Shown here piece after piece: positions 43,636 through 53,212 of a stretch of DNA of 64,000 bases. The notes under the pieces are model-generated. The model worked only from the letters and a program-made list of their open reading frames with translations, was not told the origin of the DNA and ran no database searches. Origin of the DNA: Prauserella halophila (GTDB lineage: Bacteria > Actinomycetota > Actinomycetes > Mycobacteriales > Pseudonocardiaceae); NCBI RefSeq assembly GCF_024171895.1, contig NZ_JAMTCQ010000010.1, positions 434,001-498,000 on the forward strand. The letters are read 5' to 3'. The translations under genes and the position numbers were made by a program. Position 1 is the first letter of the stretch. Each line of letters starts with the position of its first letter.

Positions 43636-43653
43636 GCGCGCCGCGAACCGTGT

Positions 43654-43685
43654 CCTCCGCCGGATCGGCGCCGATCCGGCGGAGG
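43654..43685. terminator. 15-bp perfect hairpin
   Basis: CCTCCGCCGGATCGG and CCGATCCGGCGGAGG with a 2-base loop, 18 bp after the ArsR-AHSA1 gene. A short 13-bp GGCCGAGGAACGT tandem repeat follows to about 43752. Confidence 0.8.
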
Positions 43686-43785
43686 TTGCGGCCCGCGGTG
43701 ACCGAGGAACGTCGGCCGGGGAACGTGGCCGAGGAACGTGGCCGAGGAACTTCGCGGAAGAGTGCGAGTGCGGCACGCTGAACGC

Positions 43786-44946
43786 ATGGACGACGCGGCG
43801 CGGACCGGTACGGACGCAGACGGGGACGCGGCACTGGACGCCGTCGCGGCCGAGTTGTACGCACTCGACCGTGGGGAGTTCACGCAGGCGCGCAACGAGC
43901 GGGCACGGTCGGCTGCCGATCGCGACCTCGCGGCGCGGATCCGCAAACTGCGCAAACCCACCGTCGCGGCGGCGCGGGTGAACCGGTTCGCGCGCCGGCA
44001 CCCCGACCGGGTACGCGAACTCCGCTCGCTCGGCGACGAGCTGCGTTCCGCGCACGCCGAGTTCGACGGTGATCGCATCCGCGAGCTGTCGCAGCGGCGG
44101 CGGGAACTGGTCGGCGAGCTGTCCGAACTGGAGGCCGCCGGTGTCGGCGGGGCGGTCTCGCCAGAGGTGCACGACACGTTCGACGCCGCCGTGACCGACG
44201 TCGATGCGGGCGAGGCGGTCGCCCGCGGCTGCCTCGTGTCCGCACTGCAGCCCGGCGATGTGTTCGCGGGTGGCCTGTCTGCTCCCGGGTCGGAGCCCGG
44301 GGCGGGCGGCCGCGGCGGTGCCGGTCCGGCTCCGGGGGACCGGCGCGGGGACGGACAGAGCGAGAACCGGACCGGCGAAAGCGGGCAACTCGGTGGCGGG
44401 CAACCCGGTGGCGGGCGAGCGGCGGCCACCGCGACCTCCGGTGAGGCTGCCCGGCGCGCGCAGGCGGAACGGCAGGACCGGGAACACCGCGGCAAGAAGC
44501 AGCAGCGCCGCGAGCGCAACCGTCGGGGGCAGGATCGTCACGAACAGGAGCGCCACGAGCAGGAACGCCACGAGCGGGACCAGCTGGAACACGAAAGCCG
44601 CGAACAGGACCGGCTGGAACAGGAACACAGGGAACGGGAGCGCCTGGAACAGGAACGCCGTGAACAGGAGCGGCTGGAGCAGGAACGCAGGGAACGGGAG
44701 CAACGGCTGCGGGAGCAGCGGGATCGGCGCAGGAAACGCAACGCCGAGCTGGCCGAGGCTCGGGCGGCGCGAGGGGACGCCGTGACCGAACTCCGCGAGG
44801 CCGAGGCTGCCGAAGCAGAGGCGCGCCGCCGCACCACCGCGGCACGCAAGGCCTTCGACACCGCCGACCGTCGCGTGAGCGAGGCCGAGGCCGCCCTGGC
44901 CGAGGTCACCGACCCGCAGCCCGACCCGCAGCCCGACCCGCAGTGA
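43786..44946 (+). CDS. Charged coiled-coil protein of unknown function
   Basis: 386 residues. The N-terminal 130 are helical (LDAVAAELYALDRGEFTQAR, ARVNRFARRHPDRVRELRSL, LSQRRRELVGELSELEAA). A Gly-rich linker follows, then a 65-residue Arg/Glu/Gln coiled-coil repeat (ERHEQERHER, LEQERREQER) encoded by imperfect tandem DNA at 44530-44720. The C-terminal helix ends with PDPQPDPQPDPQ. I recognise no family. The start is ATG 43786 without a clear ribosome site. The next gene begins at or soon after its stop. Confidence 0.6.
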   Translation: MDDAARTGTDADGDAALDAVAAELYALDRGEFTQARNERARSAADRDLAARIRKLRKPTVAAARVNRFARRHPDRVRELRSLGDELRSAHAEFDGDRIRELSQRRRELVGELSELEAAGVGGAVSPEVHDTFDAAVTDVDAGEAVARGCLVSALQPGDVFAGGLSAPGSEPGAGGRGGAGPAPGDRRGDGQSENRTGESGQLGGGQPGGGRAAATATSGEAARRAQAERQDREHRGKKQQRRERNRRGQDRHEQERHEQERHERDQLEHESREQDRLEQEHRERERLEQERREQERLEQERREREQRLREQRDRRRKRNAELAEARAARGDAVTELREAEAAEAEARRRTTAARKAFDTADRRVSEAEAALAEVTDPQPDPQPDPQ

Positions 44947-45038
44947 GCCGTCCGGCGACCCGCCGAGCCCCAGTGGTCCGAAGTGGACCAACGGCGAGTC
45001 CTGCAACCGAATCGGCCGTGGCGCGCGTCTACGTGGGT

Positions 45039-45428
45039 ATGCGGTGGATGTGGCTGCCCGGGCTGCTCGCACTCGGCGCTCTGGGCGGGTGCGGTTCGGG
45101 CGTACAGGAGTGCACGGCCATCGGCTCGCCTCCCGGGATCGGCGTCAGCGGGCCGGGAGCGAGCGAGATGGTGCTCGAGTGGTGCCGGGACGGAACCTGC
45201 CGGGAGCACGCCGTGACCCGCTGGTCGGCCGATCCGCAGCACGGGTTCGCCGACATCCCGGAGCTACCGGCGGAACCCGTTCGCGTCACGCTCACCGCCG
45301 ACGGGCAACGGCTGGATCCGGTGACCGTGGTTCCGGAGCCGACGTATCCCAACGGTGAGGACTGCCCGGCCGGCGGACCGGCCGCGTCGGTCACGGTCGA
45401 CCGGCACGGCAACGTACGACCCGGGTGA
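45039..45428 (+). CDS. Small lipoprotein
   Basis: 129 residues. The lipoprotein signal WMWLPGLLALGALGGC has its lipobox Cys at about 19. The rest is a beta-rich domain with conserved Cys (VQECTAIGSPPGIGVS, LEWCRDGTCREHAVTRW and GEDCPAGGPAASV). The longer frame from GTG 44943 overlaps the previous stop, but ATG 45039 gives a proper signal peptide. The function is unknown. Confidence 0.6.
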   Translation: MRWMWLPGLLALGALGGCGSGVQECTAIGSPPGIGVSGPGASEMVLEWCRDGTCREHAVTRWSADPQHGFADIPELPAEPVRVTLTADGQRLDPVTVVPEPTYPNGEDCPAGGPAASVTVDRHGNVRPG

Positions 45429-45511
45429 GGTGCCCGTGCGGTGCGGCCGGTCCGACCCCCGGCACCGGACCGGCCGCACAGCAGGGCCACCGACCCCGTC
45501 CCCGGGGCCGG

Positions 45512-47158
45512 TCAGCCGATGTCGCGCCTGCGCAGCGCCGTCACGCCCACCGCGACGAGGACCGTGGCGGCTGCCGTCAGCCACAGCAGCGGGGTCGCGG
45601 TGAACTCGGCGTGCGGCAGCTGCGGCACGTGCGTGAACGGCGAGACGTTCAGCACGGCCTGGGGCAGTTCGAGGATCGGGCCGAACATGGAGATCAGCAC
45701 GAACGCCGCTGCCACTCCCCACGCCGCCACCGTGGCGCGTGGCACGAGGCCGAACAGCAGCACCGCGGCGCCCGCCACCACCCACATCGCGGGCAGCTGC
45801 GCCAGCGTCGCGCCGAACACGCGCGGCCACTCGCCGCCGACGTCGCCGGAGCTCAACCCGTAGCCGACGCCGAGCAGTGCAGCGCACACGGCGAGTACCG
45901 CGGCGGTGCCGGCCAGCACGAACAGCAGGTGCCCGCCGAGCCAGCGCAGCCGTCCGACACCGGTCGTGAGGAGAGGTTCGACGCGCAGCGCGGTCTCCTC
46001 GTAGCGCATCCGCAGCGTCGCCTGCACCGCGTACAGCGAGCCGATCATGGCGACCATGCCGGTGATCGAGCTCAGGAACGCGTCCTCAATGCCGCGGGCG
46101 CCGCCCATCTGCTGCAGCATCCGCTTCATCTCGGCGCTGTCGCCCACGATGTCGCCGACGCCGGACGCGAGCGAGCCGAACAGCAGGCCCATCACGGCGA
46201 ATCCGACCATCCAGCCGAGTAGTGCGCCGCGGTGCAGCCGCCACGACAGCGCCAGCGACGTCCGCAGCCCGGGCTTGGCCGCCGCGCGTCCCGGCCTGCC
46301 CGGGATGAGGCTCATGCCGACGTCGCGTCGCGGCAGCAGGGTGTAGGCCACCGCACCCAGTGCGAGCGCCGTCGCGGCGGGCAGGGCCAGCACCCACCAC
46401 TCGTCGGCGGCGAATGCGCGCACCCGGTGCATCCAGCCCACCGGCGAGAGCCACGAGAGCCATTCGGCCTCCGCGGTGTCGCCCGCGGCGCGCAGCAGGA
46501 ACAGCACGCCGAACGTCGAGCCCGCCAGCGTGTTGGCCGTGCGCGAGTACTCCGCGAGCTGGGCGGTCACGGCCGCGACGCCGGTGAACACCAGGCCGCA
46601 CAGCGCCACGGCCGCACCGAAGGCCACCGAACCCGTGGTGTCCGCGCCGACGCCCGTGATCATCGCGGCCAGCAGTGCGCCGGTCGTCACGCTGAACAGG
46701 CCTGCCGTGACCACGGCAGCGGTCAGCGGTGCGTAGCGGCCGAGCACCGCCGACGACAGCAGCTCCTGCCGTCCGGTGTCCTCCTCCTGACGGGTGTGCC
46801 GGGTGACGGTGAACGCCGCGATCAGCGACGTCAGCAGCGCCGCGATCGTGCCGAACCGCCAGGCCGTGAACCCGCCCGCCGTCTCGAGGTCGTAGGCGGG
46901 GCCGAACATGACCGCGAACGACGGGTTGGCCGCCACGCTGGCCGTGAGTCCGGCGCGTTCGGCCGGGTCCGGGTACAGCGCCTCGTACGCACTCGCTCCC
47001 GACGCGGCGAGGAACGCGATCACCAGCGCCCACACGGGCAGCACGATCCGGTCGCGCCGCAGCGCCAGGCGGATCAGCTGCCCCGTGCCCGCGAGCGCAC
47101 CGGCCGCGCGCGACGGCGTCTCGTGCGTGGCGACGACGTGGGTGACGTTCGCGGTCAT
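45512..47158 (-). CDS. ABC transporter permease (two-part exporter type)
   Basis: 548 residues with about twelve membrane helices in two halves joined by [20 protein letters not shown]. Large external loops are absent. It forms an exporter with the ATPase gene just upstream, overlapped by 4 bp (ATGA). Similar actinobacterial pairs are annotated as antibiotic or multidrug exporters. The substrate is unknown. Confidence 0.85.
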   Translation of the reverse strand: MTANVTHVVATHETPSRAAGALAGTGQLIRLALRRDRIVLPVWALVIAFLAASGASAYEALYPDPAERAGLTASVAANPSFAVMFGPAYDLETAGGFTAWRFGTIAALLTSLIAAFTVTRHTRQEEDTGRQELLSSAVLGRYAPLTAAVVTAGLFSVTTGALLAAMITGVGADTTGSVAFGAAVALCGLVFTGVAAVTAQLAEYSRTANTLAGSTFGVLFLLRAAGDTAEAEWLSWLSPVGWMHRVRAFAADEWWVLALPAATALALGAVAYTLLPRRDVGMSLIPGRPGRAAAKPGLRTSLALSWRLHRGALLGWMVGFAVMGLLFGSLASGVGDIVGDSAEMKRMLQQMGGARGIEDAFLSSITGMVAMIGSLYAVQATLRMRYEETALRVEPLLTTGVGRLRWLGGHLLFVLAGTAAVLAVCAALLGVGYGLSSGDVGGEWPRVFGATLAQLPAMWVVAGAAVLLFGLVPRATVAAWGVAAAFVLISMFGPILELPQAVLNVSPFTHVPQLPHAEFTATPLLWLTAAATVLVAVGVTALRRRDIG

Positions 47159-48123
47159 GGCGCCGTCCTCGCCTTCTCTGTGCGTTCGGTCTCGGGCGGT
47201 TCGTCGGTGTAGTGCCGCAGGAACAGCTCCTCGAGGGTCGGCGGAGTGCTCGTCAGGCTGCGCACCCCGATGTCGGTGAGCCGCCGCAACGCCTCGTCCA
47301 GCGCGTCGGTGTCCACGTCGAAGTGCACCGTGTTGTCGTCGACGCGCAGGTCGTGGACGTGGGAAAGATTCGCCAGGCCGTTCGGGTGGCCCGCGAGCTC
47401 GGCCGAGATGGACGTCCGCGTGAGGTGGCGCAGATCGTCGAGGGTGCCGGTCTCCATCGTGCGGCCCGCGCGGATGATGCTCACGCGGTCGCACAGTGCC
47501 TCCACCTCGGCGAGGATGTGGCTGGACAGCAGTACCGTCCTGCCCTCGCCGCGCACCTCCCGGATCGTCTCCTGGAACGCGGCCTCCATCAGCGGGTCGA
47601 GGCCGGACGTCGGCTCGTCGAGGATCAGCAGCTCGACGTCCGAGGCCAGCGCGGCCACGAGCGCGACCTTCTGCCGGTTGCCCTTGGAGTAGGTGCGCCC
47701 CTTCTTGGTCGGGTCCAGCTCGAACCGCTCGATCAGCTCGGCGCGCCTGCGCTTGTCCAGGCCGCCGCGGAGCCTGCCGAGCAGGTCGATGACCTCGCCG
47801 CCCGAGAGGTTGGGCCACAGGCTCACGTCGCCGGGCACGTAGGCGAGTCGCCGGTGCAGCGTGGCCGCCTGCCGCCACGGATCGCCGTCGAGAAGCCGCA
47901 CGTCGCCGCTGTCGGCGCGCAGCAGGCCGAGCAGCACGCGGATGGTGGTCGACTTCCCGGAGCCGTTGGGGCCGAGGAAACCGTGGACCTCACCGGTCGT
48001 GACGTGCAGATCGAGACCGTCGAGGGCCGTGGTCCGGCCGAACGTCTTGTGGAGCCCGGCGACGCTGATCGCCTCGTGGGCGGTCGCGCCGTGGGTGGTG
48101 GTGTTCACGGCGTTGTGTGTCAT
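47155..48123 (-). CDS. ABC transporter ATP-binding protein
   Basis: 322 residues. Walker A is [20 protein letters not shown], the signature is degenerate ([16 protein letters not shown]), and Walker B is [16 protein letters not shown]-terminal DrrA-like extension follows. ATG 48123 is 4 bp upstream-coupled to the permease. The divergent GbsR/MarR-like gene and a palindrome between them suggest regulated export. Confidence 0.92.
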   Translation of the reverse strand: MTHNAVNTTTHGATAHEAISVAGLHKTFGRTTALDGLDLHVTTGEVHGFLGPNGSGKSTTIRVLLGLLRADSGDVRLLDGDPWRQAATLHRRLAYVPGDVSLWPNLSGGEVIDLLGRLRGGLDKRRRAELIERFELDPTKKGRTYSKGNRQKVALVAALASDVELLILDEPTSGLDPLMEAAFQETIREVRGEGRTVLLSSHILAEVEALCDRVSIIRAGRTMETGTLDDLRHLTRTSISAELAGHPNGLANLSHVHDLRVDDNTVHFDVDTDALDEALRRLTDIGVRSLTSTPPTLEELFLRHYTDEPPETERTEKARTAP

Positions 48124-48143
48124 GCGCTTGAAGGTACACTTAT

Positions 48144-48159
48144 TTCACAAAGTTGTGAA
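48144..48159. promoter_or_regulatory. Inverted repeat TTCACAA-AG-TTGTGAA
   Basis: Perfect 7-bp arms with a 2-base spacer lie in an unusually A/T-rich divergent promoter, 20 bp from the ABC ATPase start. It is a likely operator for the divergent regulator. Confidence 0.75.
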
Positions 48160-48238
48160 TACTCGAAAATTCATGATCACTGTGAACGTGGAACGCGCGC
48201 CGTGTGGTTCCGTGATCGACGTGAGGGAGGATGTGCCC

Positions 48239-48877
48239 GTGGTCGAGAAGTCAGCCGGACAGCAGGACGCCGACAATCGCGACGCCGGTGCCCGCGACGC
48301 CGGTGCCCGTGACGAGGCCGGCGCTCCCGGTGAGGCTGATGCCTTCGGTGAAGCGGACGCCTCCGGTACGGCTGACGTCCCCGGTGAGGCGGGCAGCCGC
48401 GACGAGGCGGGCAGCCGCGATGAGGCGGCGGTCGCCAAGTACGTCGAAAGCCTCGGGCTCACGCTGAACAACATGGGCCTCCCGCGCATGCCCGCGCGCG
48501 TGTTCGCGGCGCTGACGACGGCGGACAGCGGGGAGATGACCGCGGCAGAGGTCGCGGAGGCGCTGTCGGTCAGTCCGGCCGCCGTCTCCGGCGCGGTCAA
48601 GTACCTGGAACAGACCGGGCTCATCGCCAAGGAGCGGGCACCGGGTGCGCGCCGTGACCACTACCGCGTGTTCGACGACTTCTGGTTCGCCTCGATGCTC
48701 AAGCGCGAACGCATGCTCGAGATGTGGCGCGACGCGACGCTCGAAGGCGTGCAGGCCGTGGGGCCCGACACACCGGCGGGGGCGCGCCTGACCCGCATGG
48801 CCGACTTCCTCGACTACCTGGTCGCCGAGCTCCCGAAGCTGTTCGCGCGCTGGGAGTCGATGAACGCGGACCGGTGA
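48239..48877 (+). CDS. GbsR/MarR-type regulator with repetitive N-terminal tail
   Basis: About 212 residues. Residues 1-65 are an Asp/Ala/Gly/Glu repeat region. The winged helix follows: AKYVESLGLTLNNMGLPRMP, MTAAEVAEALSVSPAAVSGA and LIAKERAPGARRDHYRVFD. The C-terminal helices dimerise. The start is GTG 48239 (eight bases after GAGGGAGG); GTG 48233 is closer. It is divergent from the ABC exporter and probably its repressor. Confidence 0.87.
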   Translation: MVEKSAGQQDADNRDAGARDAGARDEAGAPGEADAFGEADASGTADVPGEAGSRDEAGSRDEAAVAKYVESLGLTLNNMGLPRMPARVFAALTTADSGEMTAAEVAEALSVSPAAVSGAVKYLEQTGLIAKERAPGARRDHYRVFDDFWFASMLKRERMLEMWRDATLEGVQAVGPDTPAGARLTRMADFLDYLVAELPKLFARWESMNADR

Positions 48878-49363
48878 CTCGCCGACCGGGATCCGCCGGC
48901 AGCTGTCTGGCCGGCGACTCGTCGGCGGACACCCCCTGGCCGGTGACCCCCGGTGGGCGGGTGGCCCGGTGAGTTCGTGAAATCCGGTCGCCGCTCGACG
49001 GAACCGCCGGGCGGCACAGTCGGTCGGAGTCAATGTCCCCCGAAAGGGGAGTCCCCGAACGGGATACGGCTGGCCGGCTGTCAGTGACACGCAGTGGGGG
49101 TGTCGGCCATCCGTCCGCCGTGGGGACGGGTTCGGGTGCCGCCGTGGGCGGGGTCCGCACCACCGAGCGCCGCGGAGCGGCTGTGGCTCGCAAGGAGCGC
49201 GGCCACACCGCTTCGCGGGTGCCATCGCACCGCGCCCCGGCTGCCCTGTGACCCGACTGCCGCACCCCGGTTGTGCGCAACGGCGGCGACGTCCGCGACT
49301 TGTGATCATGTCGCCACGGCCCGGCGCTACTCGGGAGGGGTGGCGCTGGGTCAAGATGGAGGC
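48878..49363. other. Gene-free stretch before the FUSC exporter
   Basis: About 480 bp. No frame looks coding apart from the in-frame extension of the FUSC gene. Weak hairpin sequence GTCCCCCGAAAGGGGAGTCC lies near 49032. No other signal is seen. Confidence 0.35.
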
Positions 49364-51322
49364 GTGAGTCCGCCCCAAGCCGACCTGCCCGCGCCGCGCT
49401 GGCTTTCACACCTGTTGCGGACCAACCCGGCGCCGGTTCCGTGGAGCGGCGCCGTGCGCGCTGCCGTGGCGTTCTCGGCGCCGATCGCCGTCGGATACCT
49501 GCTCGGTGCGCCCGCGATCGGCGCGCTGGTGTCGGCGGGTGTGCTGCCGGTCGTCACCGGCGACGTCGCCGGTCCGTACCGGTACCGCGCGACCCGGCTC
49601 GGCGGCACCGTGCTCGCCGCGATCGCCGGGTTCGGGATCGGCCTCGTCTCGGGTGCCGACCCGTGGCTGTCACATCCGACCGTCGTAGCCGTCGCAGCCG
49701 TGTCGGCTCTGATCAGCGCGGGCGGCAACAACGCGTCGTTCGCCGCGCTGCAGCTGCTCGTGTTCGTGACGCTCGGCACGGGCCAGGCCGCGGCCGGTAC
49801 AGACGTCGGTGTCGCCTTTCTGTGCATCGTCACCGGCGGCACCTGGGGACTGCTCGTCGCGCTCTCCGGCTGGCCGGTACACGGGACGTCGCCGGAGCGC
49901 AAAGCCGTCGCGCAGGTGTTCATCGAGCTGGCGGCCATGCACTCGGCACCCGACGACGCGACGTCGCTCACCGCGCGTGCCCAGCTCACGACCGCGATGA
50001 ACACCGCCTACGACCGGCTGCTCACCGCGCGGTCGTGGCTGTCGGGCCGGGACGCGACGTATCGCAGGCTGCTCAACGTGCTGTCGGCGGCGACGCCTGC
50101 CGTCGAGGCATCCGTCGCGATGGTCAACGCGGGCCAGCGCGCTCCGAGGAACGTCGTCGCACACTTCACCGACCTCGCCACGGCCGTGCTCGCCGACCTG
50201 CCGCTGCCGGCACCGCCGGAGCCGCGGTCGCAGGCCGGGGTCAGTGACGAGCCCGCCGATTCGCCGGCGGCGGCGCTGTACTACGCGCTCACGAACATCG
50301 GCGCCGATCGGGAACGCCGCCGCCGCGAACGCGTGCGGTGGCGGGCGAAGCTGGGTGAATGGCTGGACTCGCTCACGTCGGGTCCGCTCACGTGGCTCGC
50401 CACGGCCAGGCTGACGCTCTGTGTCGCGCTCGCCGAGCTCGCACGTCTGGTCGTGCCGCTGGACAACTCCTACTGGATCACGCTCACGGTCGGGCTCGTG
50501 CTCAAGCCGGACTTCGGGTCGGTGTTCGGCCGGGCGGTGCTGCGCGGCGTCGGCACGATCGTCGGCGTGGGCATCGGTGCCGCGCTCCTCGGCTTCGGTG
50601 CCAACTCCCACGGCGTCGTGCTGGCGCTGCTCGTCGCGGTGATGGGTGCGGGCGTGGCCATCGGCAAGGTCCGCAACTACGGCATCCTCAGCGCGTTCGT
50701 GACGCCGCTGATCATCCTGCAGATGGACCTCACGATGGGCGGTGACTGGGGCGTCGTGTTCGCCCGGCTCGCCGACACCGTCCTGGGTTGCGTGATCGTG
50801 CTCGTCTTCGGCTATGTGCTGTGGCCGGGCAGCAGGCGCCCGCGTGTGGGCGGGCGGCTGGCGGACGTCGCCGACACCGTCGCCCAGTACGTCGAGGTCA
50901 GCCTCGGGCCGCCCGACGCCGACCGGATGGAGCGGTCGCGTTGCAGGCGGCGTGCCTATCGCGGGCTGTCCGACCTGCGCACCGCGTTCCAGCAACTTGT
51001 CGTGGAGCCCTCACCCGCGGGCAGGCAGGCCGCCGTGTGGTGGCCCGCGATCGTGGCGCTCGAGCAGGTCACCGATGCCGCCACGGCCGTGGTCGTGACG
51101 ATCTCGCACGGCACCGAGCGGCCCGCCGAGTCCGATGTCCGCCTCGTGACCGCCGCGCTCGCCGAGCTGGCGGGCGCCGTCAGGCAGGCGCGCGAGCCGG
51201 GTGACGTCGAGCTGCCCGAGAGTGACCAGCTCGCGGGGGTTACCGAACAGCTGGCGGCTGCGCTCGCCGCCGTCCGTGGGCCGGATCCGACGCGCTCGCG
51301 GTTCCGGTTCCGGCGCCGGTGA
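49364..51322 (+). CDS. FUSC family exporter-like membrane protein
   Basis: About 652 residues. Two groups of six helices are separated by a cytoplasmic region of about 230 residues. Hallmarks are a first block ending at about 165 (VTGGTWGLLVALSGWPVHG) and a second with YWITLTVGLVLKPDFGSVFG, VGIGAALLGFGANSH and VMGAGVAIGKVRNYGILSAF. The layout matches fusaric-acid-resistance/aromatic-acid exporters. GTG 49364 or GTG 49340 may start it; both have a very close purine tract. The substrate is unknown. Confidence 0.83.
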   Translation: MSPPQADLPAPRWLSHLLRTNPAPVPWSGAVRAAVAFSAPIAVGYLLGAPAIGALVSAGVLPVVTGDVAGPYRYRATRLGGTVLAAIAGFGIGLVSGADPWLSHPTVVAVAAVSALISAGGNNASFAALQLLVFVTLGTGQAAAGTDVGVAFLCIVTGGTWGLLVALSGWPVHGTSPERKAVAQVFIELAAMHSAPDDATSLTARAQLTTAMNTAYDRLLTARSWLSGRDATYRRLLNVLSAATPAVEASVAMVNAGQRAPRNVVAHFTDLATAVLADLPLPAPPEPRSQAGVSDEPADSPAAALYYALTNIGADRERRRRERVRWRAKLGEWLDSLTSGPLTWLATARLTLCVALAELARLVVPLDNSYWITLTVGLVLKPDFGSVFGRAVLRGVGTIVGVGIGAALLGFGANSHGVVLALLVAVMGAGVAIGKVRNYGILSAFVTPLIILQMDLTMGGDWGVVFARLADTVLGCVIVLVFGYVLWPGSRRPRVGGRLADVADTVAQYVEVSLGPPDADRMERSRCRRRAYRGLSDLRTAFQQLVVEPSPAGRQAAVWWPAIVALEQVTDAATAVVVTISHGTERPAESDVRLVTAALAELAGAVRQAREPGDVELPESDQLAGVTEQLAAALAAVRGPDPTRSRFRFRRR

Positions 51323-51490
51323 CGGTGACGGCGGCCTGCGATGACACCGGCGATGGCCCGGTGATGTCGGCTGGGGATGACGCCGGAATGTCGGCCGGTG
51401 ACGTGGCCGGGGATGACACCGTCGGGTCTTTACTCGCCGATACTCCCGCGAACGTTTGCGCTCGGCCGTCAATGCTGGTGGATTGGGGAC

Positions 51491-51754
51491 ATGGGAATCA
51501 ACTTCGATGACATCAAGAAGAAGGCTCAGGATGCGCTGAGCAAGAACAGCGGCAAGGTCGAGCAGGGCTTGGACAAGGCGAGCGGCTTTGCCAAGTCCAA
51601 GTTCGGCGACAAGGCCGACAAGATCGACAACGTGACGCAGAAGGCGAAGGACACGCTGCACAAGCAGACCGGTGAGCAGGGCGATCAAGGCGGCGACCAG
51701 GATGGTGGCCAGGGTGGCCAGCGGCCGGGGCCGTCGGGTCCGACCGGGCAGTGA
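51491..51754 (+). CDS. MT0933-type antitoxin-like small protein
   Basis: 87 residues, helical and highly charged: INFDDIKKKAQDALSKNSGK, then GLDKASGFAKSKFGDKADKI, and a disordered Gly/Gln/Asp tail. It matches the Rv0909/MT0933 family, annotated as antitoxin. ATG 51491 follows GGGGA. No toxin gene is adjacent, so the role here may differ. Confidence 0.75.
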   Translation: MGINFDDIKKKAQDALSKNSGKVEQGLDKASGFAKSKFGDKADKIDNVTQKAKDTLHKQTGEQGDQGGDQDGGQGGQRPGPSGPTGQ

Positions 51755-51915
51755 CCGTGCCGTCGCCGGGCCGCCGCTGAACGAGGTTCGACCGGCCCGG
51801 TGAGTGTCACGAGACGGGAATCGGGTCGACTCGGGCAGGTTCGGCGGGGACGGCCGGTTCGGCCGGCGAATATCGCGAGATCGGAACCGGACCGGTTCGG
51901 CCGGTTCGGCCGGGT

Positions 51916-52923
51916 TCAGGCGACTTCGCCGGTGAGCACGTCCCCGTCGAGCGAGGTGAACCAGCCGCCGCGCTCGCCCAGTGACAGCAGTGCGTCGAGG
52001 GAATCGGGTGCGCGCAGATCCAGTGTGACCGGCGTGCGCGGGGCCCCCTGCTGCTCCGTGAGGGCCGCGAGCGCGTCGTGACCGGCGTCGATCGTCGCGG
52101 CGAGACCGCCCGTCGAGGCCAGCGAACCCCGCGCGGCGCCGAGCAGGCCCAGCGCCTCGTCGAGCACGGGAAGCAGTGCGGCGCGGTTGCCTTCGGTCAT
52201 GGCGCGCACCAGTTCCGGGCGGGTGCCTGCGACGCGGGTGCCGTCCCGCAGCGACCCCGCCGCGAGTGCCGCGGCCAGCGGGCCGCCGCCTCCGGCGACG
52301 TTCGCCAGCACGGCCGCGAGAAGGTGCGGCAGATGTGACGTCCTGGCGACCGTGCCGTCGTGCGCGAGCGCGGGCAGCGCGATGACGCGTGCGCCCGCGT
52401 CGAACGCCAGCGCGGCGGACTCCCGCCACGCCGTGAGGTCCGTGCCCGGCTCGTCGTCACCCGCGGATTCCTCTGCGCACACGACCCAGGTGGCGCCGTC
52501 GAACAGCGTCGCGGTCGCGGCCTTCCAGCCGGATTCGGCGGTGCCCGCCATCGGATGCCCGCCCGCGTAGCGTGCGTCCGGCGCGATCCGGGCGACGGCG
52601 TCGCGGACCGGCGCCTTGACGCTCGTAACGTCGGTGAGCAGGCAGTTCGGTGCGTGCGTGGCGACCGCGCGGAGGACGTCGTCGATCGCGGTCAGTGGTA
52701 CGGCGAGCACGACAAGGGCGTCGGCGTCGGCTGCGCGTGCCAGGGCGCCTGCGACGTCGGCGGTCGCGTCGAACCCGTCGGCGACGGCGGCCTCGACGTC
52801 CGAGCCGGAGTCGGAGGCTCCCCACGAGCTGCGCCCGGCGAGGGCGGCCGCCCGCAGCACCGACCCGCCGATGAGTCCCAGCCCGATCACGCACACGTCA
52901 CGCACGGTGGGAGATCCTGACAC
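51916..52923 (-). CDS. tyrA: Prephenate dehydrogenase
   Basis: 335 residues. The NAD(P) fold starts VCVIGLGLIGGSVLRAAALA. DVTSVKAPVRDAVARIAPDA and AGGHPMAGTAESGWKAAT carry the conserved His, and the helical C-terminal domain follows (RTSHLPHLLAAVLANVAGG). It oxidises prephenate (or arogenate) for tyrosine synthesis. GTG 52923 is the start; GTG 52905 is an alternative. Confidence 0.92.
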   Translation of the reverse strand: MSGSPTVRDVCVIGLGLIGGSVLRAAALAGRSSWGASDSGSDVEAAVADGFDATADVAGALARAADADALVVLAVPLTAIDDVLRAVATHAPNCLLTDVTSVKAPVRDAVARIAPDARYAGGHPMAGTAESGWKAATATLFDGATWVVCAEESAGDDEPGTDLTAWRESAALAFDAGARVIALPALAHDGTVARTSHLPHLLAAVLANVAGGGGPLAAALAAGSLRDGTRVAGTRPELVRAMTEGNRAALLPVLDEALGLLGAARGSLASTGGLAATIDAGHDALAALTEQQGAPRTPVTLDLRAPDSLDALLSLGERGGWFTSLDGDVLTGEVA

Positions 52924-52972
52924 ACGTCCGTGGCTCCCCGCCCGCCCCTCACCGAACGTCGACTGCCCCCAG

Positions 52973-52999
52973 GTGCCCCCAAGGGCACCTTGGGGGCAC
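52973..52999. terminator. GGTGCCC-family hairpin 1
   Basis: GTGCCCCCAAGG and CCTTGGGGGCAC form a perfect 12-bp stem with loop GCA, upstream of tyrA and downstream of the amidohydrolase gene. Confidence 0.75.
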
Positions 53000-53097
53000 T
53001 CAACGCCCCTATTCTTCCCTTGATCATAGCGCTGCCGGAACGCTGTTCAACTACCGTCGGTGACAGGGGAGTTGGAGCGCGCGAGGGGAACTTTTGG

Positions 53098-53140
53098 GGC
53101 GTTCAATGCCCCGAAGGTGCCCTTGGGGGCATTGAACGCC
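53098..53140. terminator. GGTGCCC-family hairpin 2
   Basis: GGCGTTCAATGCCCC at 53098-53112 and its exact complement at 53126-53140 form a 15-bp stem; the loop GAAGGTGCCCTTG repeats the core seen at 14506. It lies in the tyrA-amidohydrolase gap. Confidence 0.8.
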
Positions 53141-53212
53141 ACGCCACGCCACGCCGGGCCGGCGGCAACCGGCCGCCGGCCGCCGGGGTCACGCGACCTG
53201 GCCGCCGACCAC

